Source: Rhodospirillales bacterium
GTDB taxonomy: Bacteria > Pseudomonadota > Alphaproteobacteria > CACIAM-22H2
Length of the DNA stretch: 64,000 bases
NCBI GenBank assembly: GCA_016794025.1
Contig: JAEUKX010000074.1
Location: forward strand, 34,182-98,181
Reading direction: 5' to 3'
Below are positions 35,172 through 44,401 of the stretch, piece after piece. The first letter of the stretch is position 1. Every line of letters begins with the position of its first letter. Under the pieces are notes generated by a model that saw nothing but the letters and a program-made list of their open reading frames with translations, was not told where the DNA came from and searched no databases. Both the position numbers and the translations under genes were made by a program.

Positions 35172-37583
35172 CTAGGACCGGGCCGGCGGATAGGCCGCCC
35201 TTGGAAGCGCGCGCGCGGACAGGATCTCGCCGGCGACGTCGACCGAGAATTTCCAGCCGAGCATTTCCTCGCGGCTGAACGGCGCCGGCGCGCGGACGTA
35301 GCCCATCGCCACCACGCGACCCAGCGTCGTGCTCCATCCGGCGGACGAGATTTCGCCCGCAGGGCGGCCATCGGCAAGGATGCCCTCGCCGCCCCACAGC
35401 CAGGCCTTCGGATCTTCGAGCGAGAGCATCACGAGGCGCTTGGCGACACCCGCGCTGCGCTTGGCAAGGATCGCCGGCTTGCCCACGAAATCGGGCTTCG
35501 CCAGCGCGACCGCATGCATGAGGCCTGCCTCGACCGGCGTTTCGTCCGACCCGAGCTCCGGACCATAGGCGCGCCGGCCCGCCTCGATGCGCAGCGCATC
35601 GAGCGCGTAGTAGCCGATGTCCGCAAGATCGAAGCTGCCGCGCGCAGCCTCGCACAAAGCATCGTAGACGCCGGCGGCGCAGTCCGTCGCCACGTGCATT
35701 TCGTATCCGGAACCGCCGGCGTATCCCATCGGCAGCAGCCGGACGCGCGCAAGCCCGACGTCGACGACCGTGCTGGCGCCAAGCTTCAGGTCGGGAACGG
35801 ACGGGCAGACTTTCGAGAGCAGCGCCTTCGACTGCGGACCCAGCAACGAAAGCGTCGTCGTGAGGGCGCTGGCGTCGGCTAGCGTCACGGCCGCCCCTTC
35901 GAGCCGGCGCGTCAGCCAATCCATGTCGCGCACGAGCTGCGCGCTGCCCGTGATCAGCAGGTAGGAATCGGCGGCCGTGCGCACGAGCGTGACGTCCGCC
36001 TCGAAGCCGCCGCGCGCGTTGAGGATGCCGGTATAGACGGTATTGCCCACGGGCACGTCGACGTCGTTCGCGCATACGCGCTGCAGGAACGCGCAGGCAT
36101 CCCTGCCCTGCACGCGGATCTTCGCGAAGCTCGACTGGTCGATGATCGCCACGCCGTCGCGCGCGGCCTGCTGCTCGGCGCGCACGCGGTCGAGCCAGGC
36201 CGGGCTCCAGCCATAGGGGAATTTTTCGTCGGCAGGTGCGAACCAGTTGACGCGCTCCCACCCCATCTTCGAACCGAACCGCGCGCCCTTGGCGGCAAGA
36301 CGGTCATAGATCGCCGAGCGGCGCAGGCCGCGCGCGCTTTCCATCTCCATTCGCGGCCAGCGCATGATGTAATGGAGCCCGAGGCTCTCGACCGTCCGCT
36401 CGCGCAGGAAGCGGCCGTTCGCATGGAAGTCGGCGAAGCGGCGGATGTCGACATCCGACAGGTCGCACGGCGCCTCGCCGCCCGCGATCCATTCCGCGAC
36501 GAGCCTGCCGGCCCCGCCGCCGTTTGCGATGCCGGCCGAATTGAAGCCCGCACACACGAACACGCCCGCCAGCCCCGGCGCCTCGCCGAGAATGAAGTTG
36601 CCGTCCGGCGTGAAGCTTTCCGGGCCGTTGAGAAGCTGGCGCACTTCCGCCTTTTCCAGGCACGGCGTGCGATGAAGCGCGTTCTCCATCAGGATCTGGA
36701 ACTGGTCCCAGTCTTCCGGCAGGAGCTGGAAGGCGAAATCCTCGGGGATGCCGTCCATGCCCCATGGCTTTGCGACGGGCTCGAACCCGCCCATCACGAG
36801 GCCGCCGACTTCCTCCTTGTAGTAGATGTAGCCGTCGGGATCGCGCATCACGGGAAGGTCGGGCGTCACGCCCTCGATCTTCTTCGTGACGATGTAGAAG
36901 TGCTCGGCCGAATGCAGCGGAATGGCGACACCCGCCTTGGCGCCGAGCTGGCGCGACCACTGGCCGGCGGCGATGACGACATATTCGCAGGCGACCGGGC
37001 CGTGCGTCGTGTCGATCCCGACGATACGGTTGGCCTCGAACCGGAAGCCGGTCACGCCGACGCCCTCGGCGATCGTGACGCCCATCTGCCGCGCACCCTT
37101 GGCAAGCGCCATCGTCAGGTCGGCAGGATTGGCCTTGCCGTCGCCCGGCACCCACATCGCACCGGTCAGGTCGTCGGTGCGCATCAGCGGCCACTTCTTC
37201 CCCGCCTCGTCGGGTGTCATGGGCAGCATGTCCACGCCGAAGCCGCGTGCCATCGCGGCCTGCCGCTTCAGCGCGATCCACCGTTCGGGCGTGCGCGCGA
37301 CGTTCACCGACCCGCACTGCTTCCAGCCCGTCGCCTGCCCGGTTTCCTTCTCGAGGCTGGCGTAGAGGTCGATGCCGTAGCGGCTCATCTGCGTCATGGC
37401 GCGGTTTGGCCGCATCTGCCCCACGAGGCCCGCGGCGTGCCATGTCGTGCCGCTGGTCAGGCGCGCGCGCTCGACGAGGAGCACGTCCTTCCAGCCGAGC
37501 TTGGCAAGGTGATAGGCGGTCGAGCAGCCGGCGATCCCGCCGCCGATGACGACAACGCGCGCGGACGAACGGATCTCGGCCAT
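35172..37583 (-). CDS. Dimethylglycine/sarcosine-dehydrogenase-like flavoprotein
   Basis: 803 residues in two parts. The N-terminal oxidase half has the FAD site VVVIGGGIAGCSTAYHLAKL and TTWHAAGLVGQ, where His49 matches the covalent flavin histidine of dimethylglycine dehydrogenase. From about residue 420 a GcvT-like folate domain follows (AIIDQSSFAKIRVQGRDA, GYAGGSGYEM, ALDALRIEAG). This architecture fits oxidative demethylation of an N-methylated amino acid with transfer of the one-carbon unit to tetrahydrofolate. It is the last gene of a four-gene operon with aldolase, hydroxyacid dehydrogenase and LhgO-like oxidase. The exact substrate is unknown. Confidence 0.9.
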   Translation of the reverse strand: MAEIRSSARVVVIGGGIAGCSTAYHLAKLGWKDVLLVERARLTSGTTWHAAGLVGQMRPNRAMTQMSRYGIDLYASLEKETGQATGWKQCGSVNVARTPERWIALKRQAAMARGFGVDMLPMTPDEAGKKWPLMRTDDLTGAMWVPGDGKANPADLTMALAKGARQMGVTIAEGVGVTGFRFEANRIVGIDTTHGPVACEYVVIAAGQWSRQLGAKAGVAIPLHSAEHFYIVTKKIEGVTPDLPVMRDPDGYIYYKEEVGGLVMGGFEPVAKPWGMDGIPEDFAFQLLPEDWDQFQILMENALHRTPCLEKAEVRQLLNGPESFTPDGNFILGEAPGLAGVFVCAGFNSAGIANGGGAGRLVAEWIAGGEAPCDLSDVDIRRFADFHANGRFLRERTVESLGLHYIMRWPRMEMESARGLRRSAIYDRLAAKGARFGSKMGWERVNWFAPADEKFPYGWSPAWLDRVRAEQQAARDGVAIIDQSSFAKIRVQGRDACAFLQRVCANDVDVPVGNTVYTGILNARGGFEADVTLVRTAADSYLLITGSAQLVRDMDWLTRRLEGAAVTLADASALTTTLSLLGPQSKALLSKVCPSVPDLKLGASTVVDVGLARVRLLPMGYAGGSGYEMHVATDCAAGVYDALCEAARGSFDLADIGYYALDALRIEAGRRAYGPELGSDETPVEAGLMHAVALAKPDFVGKPAILAKRSAGVAKRLVMLSLEDPKAWLWGGEGILADGRPAGEISSAGWSTTLGRVVAMGYVRAPAPFSREEMLGWKFSVDVAGEILSARALPRAAYPPARS

Positions 37584-37594
37584 GCAGGGTTCTC

Positions 37595-38539
37595 TCAGTT
37601 GACCGGCGTGAGGAGCGCGCGGCCTTCTTGGTGTGCGATCAGGTTGTCGACGACGAGATCGCCCATCGCCTTGCGGGTCTCGACGGTCGCGGATGCCACG
37701 TGCGGCGCCATGACCACATTCTCCATCGCCATGAAATCGGCAGGCACCTTCGGTTCGTCGGCGAAGACGTCGAGGGCGGCACCCGCAATGCGTCCGGCCT
37801 TGAGCGCCCGGATCAGCTCCGGCTCGTCGACCACCGACCCGCGCGCGACGTTGACGAGATAACCCTTGGGGCCGAGCGCATCGAGAATTCGGCCGTCGAT
37901 GAGATTCTTGGTCTCCGCGCCACCCGGCGTGATGACCACGAGCACGTCGCACCACCGCGCAAGGTCGGCGAGATCGGCGAAATAGCGGAACGGCACGCCC
38001 GGCTGGTTGTTGCGGCCGAAATAGCCGATCTGCATGTCGAAGCCGAGCGCGCGCTTGGCGATCGTCTTGCCGATGCGGCCGAGCCCGACGATGCCCATCT
38101 TCTTGTGGTGGACGGACGTCTGCAGCGCCTGCGGGGCCTTAAGCCACTTGCCTTCGCGAACGTAGCGGTCGGCCTCGACGTACCGGCGCATGATGTTGAG
38201 CATGAGCGCAATCGCCGTATCGGCCACGCAGTCGTTGAGGACGTCGGGCGTGTTCGTGACCTTTATCTTCCGCGCGCTCGCTGCCGCAACATCGATCCCG
38301 TCATAGCCCACGCCGAAGCACGAGATGAGCTCGAGCTTCGGCAGGGCATCCATGATCTCCGGCCCGGTCTTGATCGAACCGCTCCACTGGAGCATGCGGA
38401 CCTTGTCCGCGAGGCCGGCGAAGAACGCCTTGCGCTCGGGTTCCGGCGGCAGCTTGTGGACGGTGAAGCGTTCGTTCAGGCGGTCGCCGCAGTTGAGCGG
38501 CAGCGGTCCACCGGAAATGATGTCGGGCTTGGCGGCCAT
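37595..38539 (-). CDS. D-2-hydroxyacid dehydrogenase
   Basis: 314 residues, NAD(P)-dependent. The Rossmann motif GIVGLGRIGKTIAKRALGF is near residue 150; catalytic Arg lies in VNVARGSVVDEPEL, Glu in ALDVFADEPKVP and His in VVMAPHVASAT. The N-terminal FGVGYDGIDVAAASARKIKV is the usual catalytic-domain signature. It reduces a 2-oxoacid such as glyoxylate or hydroxypyruvate. Start ATG at 38539 with an A/G-rich region upstream; gaps to the neighbouring genes are 11 and 16 bases, so it is part of the same operon as the HpaI aldolase. Confidence 0.92.
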   Translation of the reverse strand: MAAKPDIISGGPLPLNCGDRLNERFTVHKLPPEPERKAFFAGLADKVRMLQWSGSIKTGPEIMDALPKLELISCFGVGYDGIDVAAASARKIKVTNTPDVLNDCVADTAIALMLNIMRRYVEADRYVREGKWLKAPQALQTSVHHKKMGIVGLGRIGKTIAKRALGFDMQIGYFGRNNQPGVPFRYFADLADLARWCDVLVVITPGGAETKNLIDGRILDALGPKGYLVNVARGSVVDEPELIRALKAGRIAGAALDVFADEPKVPADFMAMENVVMAPHVASATVETRKAMGDLVVDNLIAHQEGRALLTPVN

Positions 38540-38555
38540 CGGTCTTCTTCCCTCC

Positions 38556-39320
38556 TCAGCCCTTGAATCGCTTGGCAAGCGCGTCGGCATTGCGCACGAG
38601 CAGGCCGAAATCGGTCCCCACCGCGACGAACTGGAACCCTTCGGCGAGGCGCTTCTTGGCCTCGTCCTCGTTGCCCGTGAGATAGCCTCCGGCCTTGCCG
38701 GCCGCACGAATGGGCTTGATCGCCTCGGATATCGCCTTCTGCACGTCGGGGTGCTGGAAATTGCCGAGATGGCCCATCGAGGCGGCAAGGTCCGACGGCC
38801 CGATGAAGACGCCGTCGACGCCGTCGACCGCGGCAATCTCGCCGATCCGCGCGAGCGCCTCGGTCGTCTCGACCTGGACGAGCACGCAGATCTGGTCGTT
38901 CGCCTTCCGGAGATAGTCGTTCACGCGGCCGTAGTTCGAGGCCCGCGCGGAGGTGGACACCCCGCGGATGCCCTGCGGCGGATAGCGCGTCGCGGCGACC
39001 GCCTTGCGCGCCTCCTCGGGCGTCTGCACGAACGGGATCAGGACCGACTGGAAGCCGATGTCGAGCACGCGCTTCAGCAGCACCGCATCGTTCCAGGCCG
39101 GACGGACGATCGGGGTCGCCGTGCCGCCCTTCAGCGCCTGAAGCTGGCTGACCAGCCCCGGCAGTTCGTTGGGCGAGTGTTCGGTGTCGAGCAGGACCCA
39201 GTCGAAGCCCGAGGATCCGATGCCCTCGGTCCCCATGCTCGAGCAAAGTGTCGACCACAGGCCGATCTGCTGCTTGCCTTCCTTGAGCGCCTTCTTGAAG
39301 GCGTTGACCGGCATATCCAT
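38556..39320 (-). CDS. HpcH/HpaI-family class II aldolase
   Basis: 254 residues. Metal-dependent aldolase that splits a 2-oxo-4-hydroxy acid into pyruvate (or another 2-oxoacid) and an aldehyde. Motifs: WVLLDTEHSPNELPGL, IVRPAWNDAVLLKRVLDIG, VLVQVETTEAL (metal Glu), GVFIGPSDLAASMG (metal Asp). Start ATG at 39320 with GGAGG upstream. Position between a D-2-hydroxyacid dehydrogenase and an LhgO-like oxidase suggests that the products are further oxidised or reduced in the same route. The specific hydroxy-acid is unknown. Confidence 0.92.
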   Translation of the reverse strand: MDMPVNAFKKALKEGKQQIGLWSTLCSSMGTEGIGSSGFDWVLLDTEHSPNELPGLVSQLQALKGGTATPIVRPAWNDAVLLKRVLDIGFQSVLIPFVQTPEEARKAVAATRYPPQGIRGVSTSARASNYGRVNDYLRKANDQICVLVQVETTEALARIGEIAAVDGVDGVFIGPSDLAASMGHLGNFQHPDVQKAISEAIKPIRAAGKAGGYLTGNEDEAKKRLAEGFQFVAVGTDFGLLVRNADALAKRFKG

Positions 39321-39350
39321 TTCCGTATTCCTCCCGCGAGACACGTATAT

Positions 39351-40469
39351 TTACGACATTTCCGCCACGATGCGCGCGACATCTTCGGCGATCGAGGCCG
39401 CCGATGTCAGCCCCGGCGATTCGATCCCGTAGAGCGCGACCATGCCCGGTACGCCATGCGTGTCCGGACCCTGGATCACGAAGTCGGGATTGGGCGCGCC
39501 CTTCGGCACGATCTTTGGCCGGATGCCCGAATAGGAGGGCACAAGCGCCCCGTCCTTCAGGCCCGGCCAGTACCGGCGGACCTCGGCATAGAAGACGTCG
39601 GCCCGCCGCGGATCGACGTCGTAGCCGATCTCGTCGATCCATTCGACGTCCGGGCCGAAGCGCGCCTGCCCGGCCAGATCGACCGTGATATGGACGCCAA
39701 GGCCCCCCTTCTCCGGCACCGGATAGATGAGCCGCGAAAAAGGCGTCCGGCCCTGAAGCGCGAAGTAGTTGCCCTTGGCGTAATGGAGCGGCGGCACCGA
39801 GGCCGCCGGCACGCCCTCGATCGCGTAGGCAAGACGCATGGCGCCAAGGCCCGCGGCGTTGACGAAAGTCCGCGCCTTGAGGCGCATCGGTGCCGCACCG
39901 CCGGTCGCAAGCTCGATTCCGTCGTTGGTCACGCGGCCGCCGAAAACCGGGGTCTCGAAGGCGAGCATCGCGCCGTTGGATTCCGCGTCGCCCTGGAAAG
40001 CCAGCATCAGGGCATGGCTGTCGACGATCCCGGTCGACGGCGACAGCAGTGCCGCCGTGCAGACAAGCTCGGGTTCGAGCCGCCGGGCCTCGGCCGCATC
40101 GATCATGCGCAGATCGTCGACGCCGTTGGCCTCGCCCTGCGCCTTGAGCTTCTCGAGATAGCCGATCTGGTCGTCCGTCGTCGCGACGATGAGCTTGGTC
40201 ACCGCGCGCGCCGCGATGCCCCGTTCGGCGCAGTAGCGGTAGATGAAATGCTTGCCGGCGACGCAGTGCCGGGCCTTCAGGCTGCCGGTCGGATAGTAGA
40301 TCCCGGCATGAATGACTTCGCTGTTGCGCGACGAGGTTTCGGTGCCTATCGCGTCGGCCGCCTCGAGGAGGATCACGTCGCGCCCGGCAAGTGCGAGCCG
40401 GCGCGCCACTGCGAGCCCGACCACCCCCGCGCCGGCTACGACGCAGTCGGCCGTTTCGGTATCGCTCAT
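39351..40469 (-). CDS. lhgO: L-2-hydroxyglutarate-oxidase-like FAD protein
   Basis: 372 residues. FAD-dependent oxidoreductase of the DAO family, L-2-hydroxyglutarate oxidase branch. FAD is bound by [40 protein letters not shown] and [20 protein letters not shown] are hallmark sequences of LhgO. It oxidises an L-2-hydroxyacid and passes electrons to the quinone pool or oxygen. It is the first gene of the minus-strand operon and divergent from a small lipoprotein gene. In this operon the actual substrate may be another 2-hydroxyacid. Confidence 0.88.
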   Translation of the reverse strand: MSDTETADCVVAGAGVVGLAVARRLALAGRDVILLEAADAIGTETSSRNSEVIHAGIYYPTGSLKARHCVAGKHFIYRYCAERGIAARAVTKLIVATTDDQIGYLEKLKAQGEANGVDDLRMIDAAEARRLEPELVCTAALLSPSTGIVDSHALMLAFQGDAESNGAMLAFETPVFGGRVTNDGIELATGGAAPMRLKARTFVNAAGLGAMRLAYAIEGVPAASVPPLHYAKGNYFALQGRTPFSRLIYPVPEKGGLGVHITVDLAGQARFGPDVEWIDEIGYDVDPRRADVFYAEVRRYWPGLKDGALVPSYSGIRPKIVPKGAPNPDFVIQGPDTHGVPGMVALYGIESPGLTSAASIAEDVARIVAEMS

Positions 40470-40520
40470 TCCGGTGCTGAACCCAGTTGCGGAATCGGAC
40501 CGGCAAGGTAGAACAGTCCG

Positions 40521-41009
40521 ATGGAATTTGGAACCTTCCGCCGCCTTCTTGTCGTTGCCGCGATGGCCGCCGCCGCAGGCGCCTGCGCGCCCGTGCAGCC
40601 CGGCCCTGCGGGTGTGCCGCAGATGGGCGTGCGCAGCTTTCTGGACATCCGCCATCTCTGTTCGCTGGGCGTGTCGCCACCCTTCGAACTCGACGGCGCG
40701 CCGGCCGCCGCGCGTTACCGGGTGCGCATGGTCAACGTGAGCGTCCTGTACGCGAGGCCGGTCGATTTCGAAGTGCCGGCGGACGGGCCGACGATCGCGG
40801 AGGGCGCGCTTCCGGGCTATACCGGGCCCTGTCCCGGCGAGACGCAGGCATTCGAGTTCCGCTTCGACGTGCTGGCGCTCGACAATGCCGGCCGGCCGCT
40901 TGCGTTCGGCTGGACGCGGCTTTCCGCCTCTTCCACCACACGGCTGATGCGCCAGTCGCCGGACAGCCGTCCGCGCATGCCGCTGCCGCCCCTTCAGTCG
41001 TCGCCGTAG
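40521..41009 (+). CDS. Small lipoprotein of unknown function
   Basis: 162 residues. The N-terminus ends in a lipobox (MAAAAGAC) with Cys at about residue 22, so the mature protein should be anchored to a membrane. The mature part is Pro-rich with two more cysteines (RHLCSLG and GPCPGE) that may form a disulfide, and a beta-like segment [20 protein letters not shown]. No family is recognised. Its 3' end overlaps the convergent small gene after cheZ by 16 bases. It is divergent from the LhgO-led operon. Confidence 0.6.
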   Translation: MEFGTFRRLLVVAAMAAAAGACAPVQPGPAGVPQMGVRSFLDIRHLCSLGVSPPFELDGAPAAARYRVRMVNVSVLYARPVDFEVPADGPTIAEGALPGYTGPCPGETQAFEFRFDVLALDNAGRPLAFGWTRLSASSTTRLMRQSPDSRPRMPLPPLQSSP

Positions 41010-41263
41010 GGCCCCGGCGAAGCCTCGACCATCGCTTCCCATATCGGCAGGACGACGCTCCCGGGCTTGCTCTGGCCGTAGACGATCGCCTTCTTTGCGG
41101 CCTCGAACATCTCGCGCGTCGGCACCTTGGGCACGATGACGTAGCCCGCCTTCTCCAGCGCTTCGATGGCCGCATAGGACTGCTTCGTATAGTCCTCGAA
41201 GAAGTACCGCGTGTCGGCCTTGCGGATCGCGCGTGCGATCAGCATGTCGGGTGTATCGCTCAT
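40994..41263 (-). CDS. Small protein downstream of cheZ
   Basis: 89 residues, no signal or membrane segment. Sequence features: a helical, charged start ([20 protein letters not shown]) and a middle [20 protein letters not shown]. It begins two bases after the cheZ stop on the same strand, so it is almost certainly cotranscribed with it. No family is recognised. The position suggests a link to chemotaxis or flagellar function, but this is inference. Its end overlaps the convergent lipoprotein gene. Confidence 0.65.
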   Translation of the reverse strand: MSDTPDMLIARAIRKADTRYFFEDYTKQSYAAIEALEKAGYVIVPKVPTREMFEAAKKAIVYGQSKPGSVVLPIWEAMVEASPGPYGDD

Positions 41264-41265
41264 GA

Positions 41266-42003
41266 CTATTCGAACAGCTTGTCGATGTCGGCCTGGGAGT
41301 TCGTCTTTTCTGGATCCTGCGGCCCGTGCAGGACGACACCGCCGGAATCCTTGATGTCGAGCGCGTCTTCGTCGGGAACCGGAAGCCGCTCGATCTCGTT
41401 CGGGCCCCAGATCTCGAGCATCTTCTGCACGCGCTCTTCGATGAACGCGAGGGTGCGCACGACCTTGTTGATGCGCTGGCCGGTGAGGTCCTGGAACGAG
41501 CACGCCTCGATGATGCCTACGCACATGTCGGAAATCTCGGAGACGCGCTGCTTGGCGAAGTCGTCGAGCTCCAGCGAGCGGACCTCGCGCGCGATCTCCT
41601 CGATGCGTTCGACACCGTCGAAGATGCGCGAGGTCGCCTCCTCGGTCTGGGCGACGACGGCGGACAGCTCCATCGACGCGCTCGACAGCTTGTCCTGGCG
41701 CGCGAGCGGATGCTTCAGCGCGCCGATCTCCTTTTTCGTCTGCTCGATCCGGCTGGCGATGCCCATGACCTCGCCGCGGATGCGCTCGATCTCGTTGTGG
41801 TCGAGATTGATGAAGCTGTCGATCTTGCGCGCGATGCCCTGGATGTCGCCGCGCAGCGCCTCGATCGCGGCGGACGTCCGGCCGTCATCGGCATGGGCGG
41901 CGCCGTTGACTGGCATCGATGCGGCCCCCGCCCCGTTCGAGGCGGTGCGGCCTTCGCGCATGAGAAGCCGCTCGGCGGTGAAAACAGGCTTCTGCGGCGG
42001 CAT
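41266..42003 (-). CDS. cheZ: Chemotaxis phosphatase CheZ
   Basis: 245 residues. Dephosphorylates CheY-P. The catalytic segment is [19 protein letters not shown], with Gln171 corresponding to the catalytic Gln of E. coli CheZ. The C-terminal [10 protein letters not shown] matches the acidic tail helix that binds CheY. The long helical region before it forms the four-helix bundle dimer. No cheY or cheA is in the window. The downstream small gene starts two bases after the stop. Confidence 0.92.
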   Translation of the reverse strand: MPPQKPVFTAERLLMREGRTASNGAGAASMPVNGAAHADDGRTSAAIEALRGDIQGIARKIDSFINLDHNEIERIRGEVMGIASRIEQTKKEIGALKHPLARQDKLSSASMELSAVVAQTEEATSRIFDGVERIEEIAREVRSLELDDFAKQRVSEISDMCVGIIEACSFQDLTGQRINKVVRTLAFIEERVQKMLEIWGPNEIERLPVPDEDALDIKDSGGVVLHGPQDPEKTNSQADIDKLFE

Positions 42004-42107
42004 GACGGACGGCTCCCCACTTCACTGCGATAAAATTCCCAGCGAAGGCCCACCCGCCTCGCCGGGACTGCAAATTTATCACGAACGACTCGATGAAATC
42101 GCGGGAT

Positions 42108-42125
42108 AAAAAGACCCACTATGGG
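42108..42125 (-). terminator. Weak hairpin plus T-run after the GT2-like gene
   Basis: On the minus strand CCCA-TAG-TGGG, whose loop is the stop codon of the GT2-like gene, is followed two bases later by TTTTT. The stem is only 4 bp, so termination here is possible but weak. Confidence 0.3.
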
Positions 42126-43036
42126 CGGGCCAATGTCGCCAGATCGGAATTCTTGACCACGATATTGAGGACGTCCGGCGCGATCCCCGCCAGCCAGCGG
42201 AGGTACTCGAGCGCGGTGTTGGCCCTGCCGATGCTGACCGGATGTCCGTGATGCAGCGACAGGATCGTGAGCTTGCTCAGGATGCGCAGGTCGAGAACGC
42301 GGGGGCCATCGGGGATGGCGACCGTATCCGTCTGGCCGATCAGCGGCAGGAAGTCGATCGCGACATCGAGATTCAGGCCTTCGGTCGAATTTCCCCAAGC
42401 CGGGAAATGTGCGCCCCAACGGCCGTGGAACAGCTCGAAGTCGCGCTGCAGCGATCCCAGCCCGATATCCGGCGCGATGCCCGCCCCGTTTCGGGAGTCC
42501 ACGTCGACGATCGTGGCACCGGCGACGACTTCGCACCGCCCGCCTGCCGCCCATACGCGCATGCCCAGATCGGGGTCGGCGAAATGCTTGCGGAAACCTT
42601 CATGGAACGGCCCGCCGGCACGTTCGAGCGTCGTGGGCCGCGTCACGAAGAAATAGGGGTAGTAGTGGCCGCAGACGGTGCCGACGAATGTCAGGTGCGC
42701 GCGCTGCCGCGGGAAGCCGAGCAGCAGTGTTGGGCAGCGCGCTTCGCGCTGCGTCAGGTGCGCAAGCGCAAGACGCAAGGCGCCCTTGGTCAGGCGGTTG
42801 TCATCCGCTATCAGCGCGATGACGTCGCCGGTCGCGTGGGCGAAGCCGAGATTACAGGCCGCGATCGACCCGCGCGGTTCGGCCTCGCGGATCCAGCGCA
42901 CGCCGGGCCGGGACACCTCGTAGGGCGAAACGACCACGATTTCGTGCTCGATGCCTTCGGCGGCCTCGTGCGCCGCCTCGAGCGCGCCGTCGATGAGCTC
43001 GGCGAAAAGGCTCGGCAGGACGAGGCTTATCTTCAA
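42119..43036 (-). CDS. Glycosyltransferase-like protein (GT2/GT-A type)
   Basis: 305 residues. The N-terminal half resembles a family 2 GT-A domain: ISLVLPSLFAELIDGALEAA, EIVVVSPYE, GSIAACNLGFAHATGDVIAL and IADDN in the DxD position, then FHEGFRKHFADPDLGMRVWA. The C-terminal part is less clear. The start is the TTG at 43036 with GGAG 8 bases upstream; its TTGA overlaps the stop of the epimerase gene, so the two are coupled. The likely product is transfer of a sugar in envelope or flagellar glycan synthesis; the acceptor is unknown. Confidence 0.75.
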   Translation of the reverse strand: MKISLVLPSLFAELIDGALEAAHEAAEGIEHEIVVVSPYEVSRPGVRWIREAEPRGSIAACNLGFAHATGDVIALIADDNRLTKGALRLALAHLTQREARCPTLLLGFPRQRAHLTFVGTVCGHYYPYFFVTRPTTLERAGGPFHEGFRKHFADPDLGMRVWAAGGRCEVVAGATIVDVDSRNGAGIAPDIGLGSLQRDFELFHGRWGAHFPAWGNSTEGLNLDVAIDFLPLIGQTDTVAIPDGPRVLDLRILSKLTILSLHHGHPVSIGRANTALEYLRWLAGIAPDVLNIVVKNSDLATLARP

Positions 43037-43995
43037 CGGGAATTCTCCAGCGGTCGATTGTCGCGCCACCACGCGATCGTCCGCGCAATGCCTTCGTCGA
43101 GCCCGATGCGCGGCCGCCAGCCGAGTTCGTCCGCGGCCAGCGTGCAGTCGAGCGTCAGTTCCGTGTCGATGGTCGGTCGCGTCGGATCGAGCACGATCTC
43201 GAGCGGCCGCCCGGACGCGCCGACGATGCGCTCGGCAAGCTCGCGGGTCGTGACGGCCATCCCGGCGCCGATGTTGTAGAGGGCGAACGGCCGGTGCTGC
43301 CGGGCAATTGCCGCGCGCACCGCCGCCACGAGATCGTCCGCGTGGATCAGGTCCCGCGCCGCCCTGCCCGTCCCCCAGAGCACGAGCTTTCCATCCTTGG
43401 CCGTGAGCGCCTTGGTGACAGTCGCGCCGAAAACGTGACTGCGGGCGAGATCGTATTTGTCGTAGGGGCCATAGACATTCGAATGGCGGAACACCGTGTA
43501 GCGCGTGCGGCCCAGGCCCGCGTACCAGGCACACATCTGCTCGTAATAGACCTTGGTCGTCGCCACGCCGGCATAGGCGGGGTGCGGCGCGCGCGCCGGA
43601 TCGTAGTCGCTCTCGCGCTGCGGCCTTGGCGAGGACGCGTACATGACCGTGCAGGAAAACCAGACGACGTGCCGGACCCCGGCCCGGTGCGCGGCCGCGA
43701 AGACGCGGCCGTTCATCACCTGGTTGTCGACGATCATCGACAGCGGGTCTCCGATATTGGCCCCGGCCCCGGCCGTCGCGGCGGCGGCGTGGACGACGAT
43801 GCCGGCTCCGTCGAGCGCGCGGGCGACGTCCCGCTCGTCGGTCAGGTCCGCCTCGATCCAGGAGATGCCCGGCGTCTCGTAGGCGGGGCGTACATGGCGG
43901 ACAGCCACGACCTCGTACGCCGGATCGCGCGCGAGCGCCTCGGCAACATTTCGCCCGATGAATCCGGTGGCACCAAGGACGACGACACGAATCAT
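43033..43995 (-). CDS. NAD-dependent nucleotide-sugar epimerase/dehydratase
   Basis: 320 residues, extended SDR fold. The cofactor motif VVLGATGFIGRNVAEALA opens the protein; VVHAAAATAG, FSCTVMYASS, RHSNVYGPYDKYDLARS and IHADDLVAAV are typical of sugar epimerases. The expected catalytic Tyr-xxx-Lys is not in the standard spacing: the segment reads PAYAGVATTKVYYEQM. It is upstream of and coupled to the GT2-like gene. It probably modifies an NDP-sugar for that transferase; the sugar cannot be identified. Confidence 0.86.
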   Translation of the reverse strand: MIRVVVLGATGFIGRNVAEALARDPAYEVVAVRHVRPAYETPGISWIEADLTDERDVARALDGAGIVVHAAAATAGAGANIGDPLSMIVDNQVMNGRVFAAAHRAGVRHVVWFSCTVMYASSPRPQRESDYDPARAPHPAYAGVATTKVYYEQMCAWYAGLGRTRYTVFRHSNVYGPYDKYDLARSHVFGATVTKALTAKDGKLVLWGTGRAARDLIHADDLVAAVRAAIARQHRPFALYNIGAGMAVTTRELAERIVGASGRPLEIVLDPTRPTIDTELTLDCTLAADELGWRPRIGLDEGIARTIAWWRDNRPLENSR

Positions 43996-44051
43996 ATGTC
44001 GCGAAGACTAGCCCCGCTGCGCCGTGCTGTCAGGCATGAAGTCCCGGCGGC

Positions 44052-44276
44052 CTAGGCCGTGACGTCGAGCTTCTGCCCGCGACCGGAAAGGACGGCACTG
44101 GCAGTATCGTTGCTCGGCGAGGCTGCAATCTGCAGGCTCCGGACGGACTGGGCTTCGGTCTGTCGCGCGACCTCCGTCGTGACGGAGTTGAACTGCTCCT
44201 GCCGGTCGATATTCGCCTTGAGCACGGGCAGGAACGCGGCAGTCAGACCGGAAGCGCCGGTTGAGGTCGTGGCCAT
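44052..44276 (-). CDS. Small protein of unknown function
   Basis: 74 residues, no signal peptide or membrane segment. Sequence is polar and helical (LPVLKANIDRQEQFNSVTTE) and ends in GRGQKLDVTA. It has a GGAG ribosome-binding site 7 bases before the ATG, which supports a real gene. It sits alone between the epimerase gene and ppa. No family is recognised; a possible flagellar or surface role is suggested only by the neighbouring cheZ and glycan genes. Confidence 0.6.
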   Translation of the reverse strand: MATTSTGASGLTAAFLPVLKANIDRQEQFNSVTTEVARQTEAQSVRSLQIAASPSNDTASAVLSGRGQKLDVTA

Positions 44277-44401
44277 CGGGGTTCTCCGACGAAATGCGGT
44301 TTCGGAAGGAACGCATTTTCCCGTACTGGCACGCAGGTGTCACTAACTATCAATCTTAAATTTCATACAATTCCGTTCAATAATAATTACTTAGGCAAAA
44401 T

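Noticed and set aside
44327..44342. TGGCACG followed by GTGTCA, resembling a sigma-54 promoter
   Set aside because: The -24 element fits but the -12 GC is absent at the required spacing, and the site points into the ppa 3' region.
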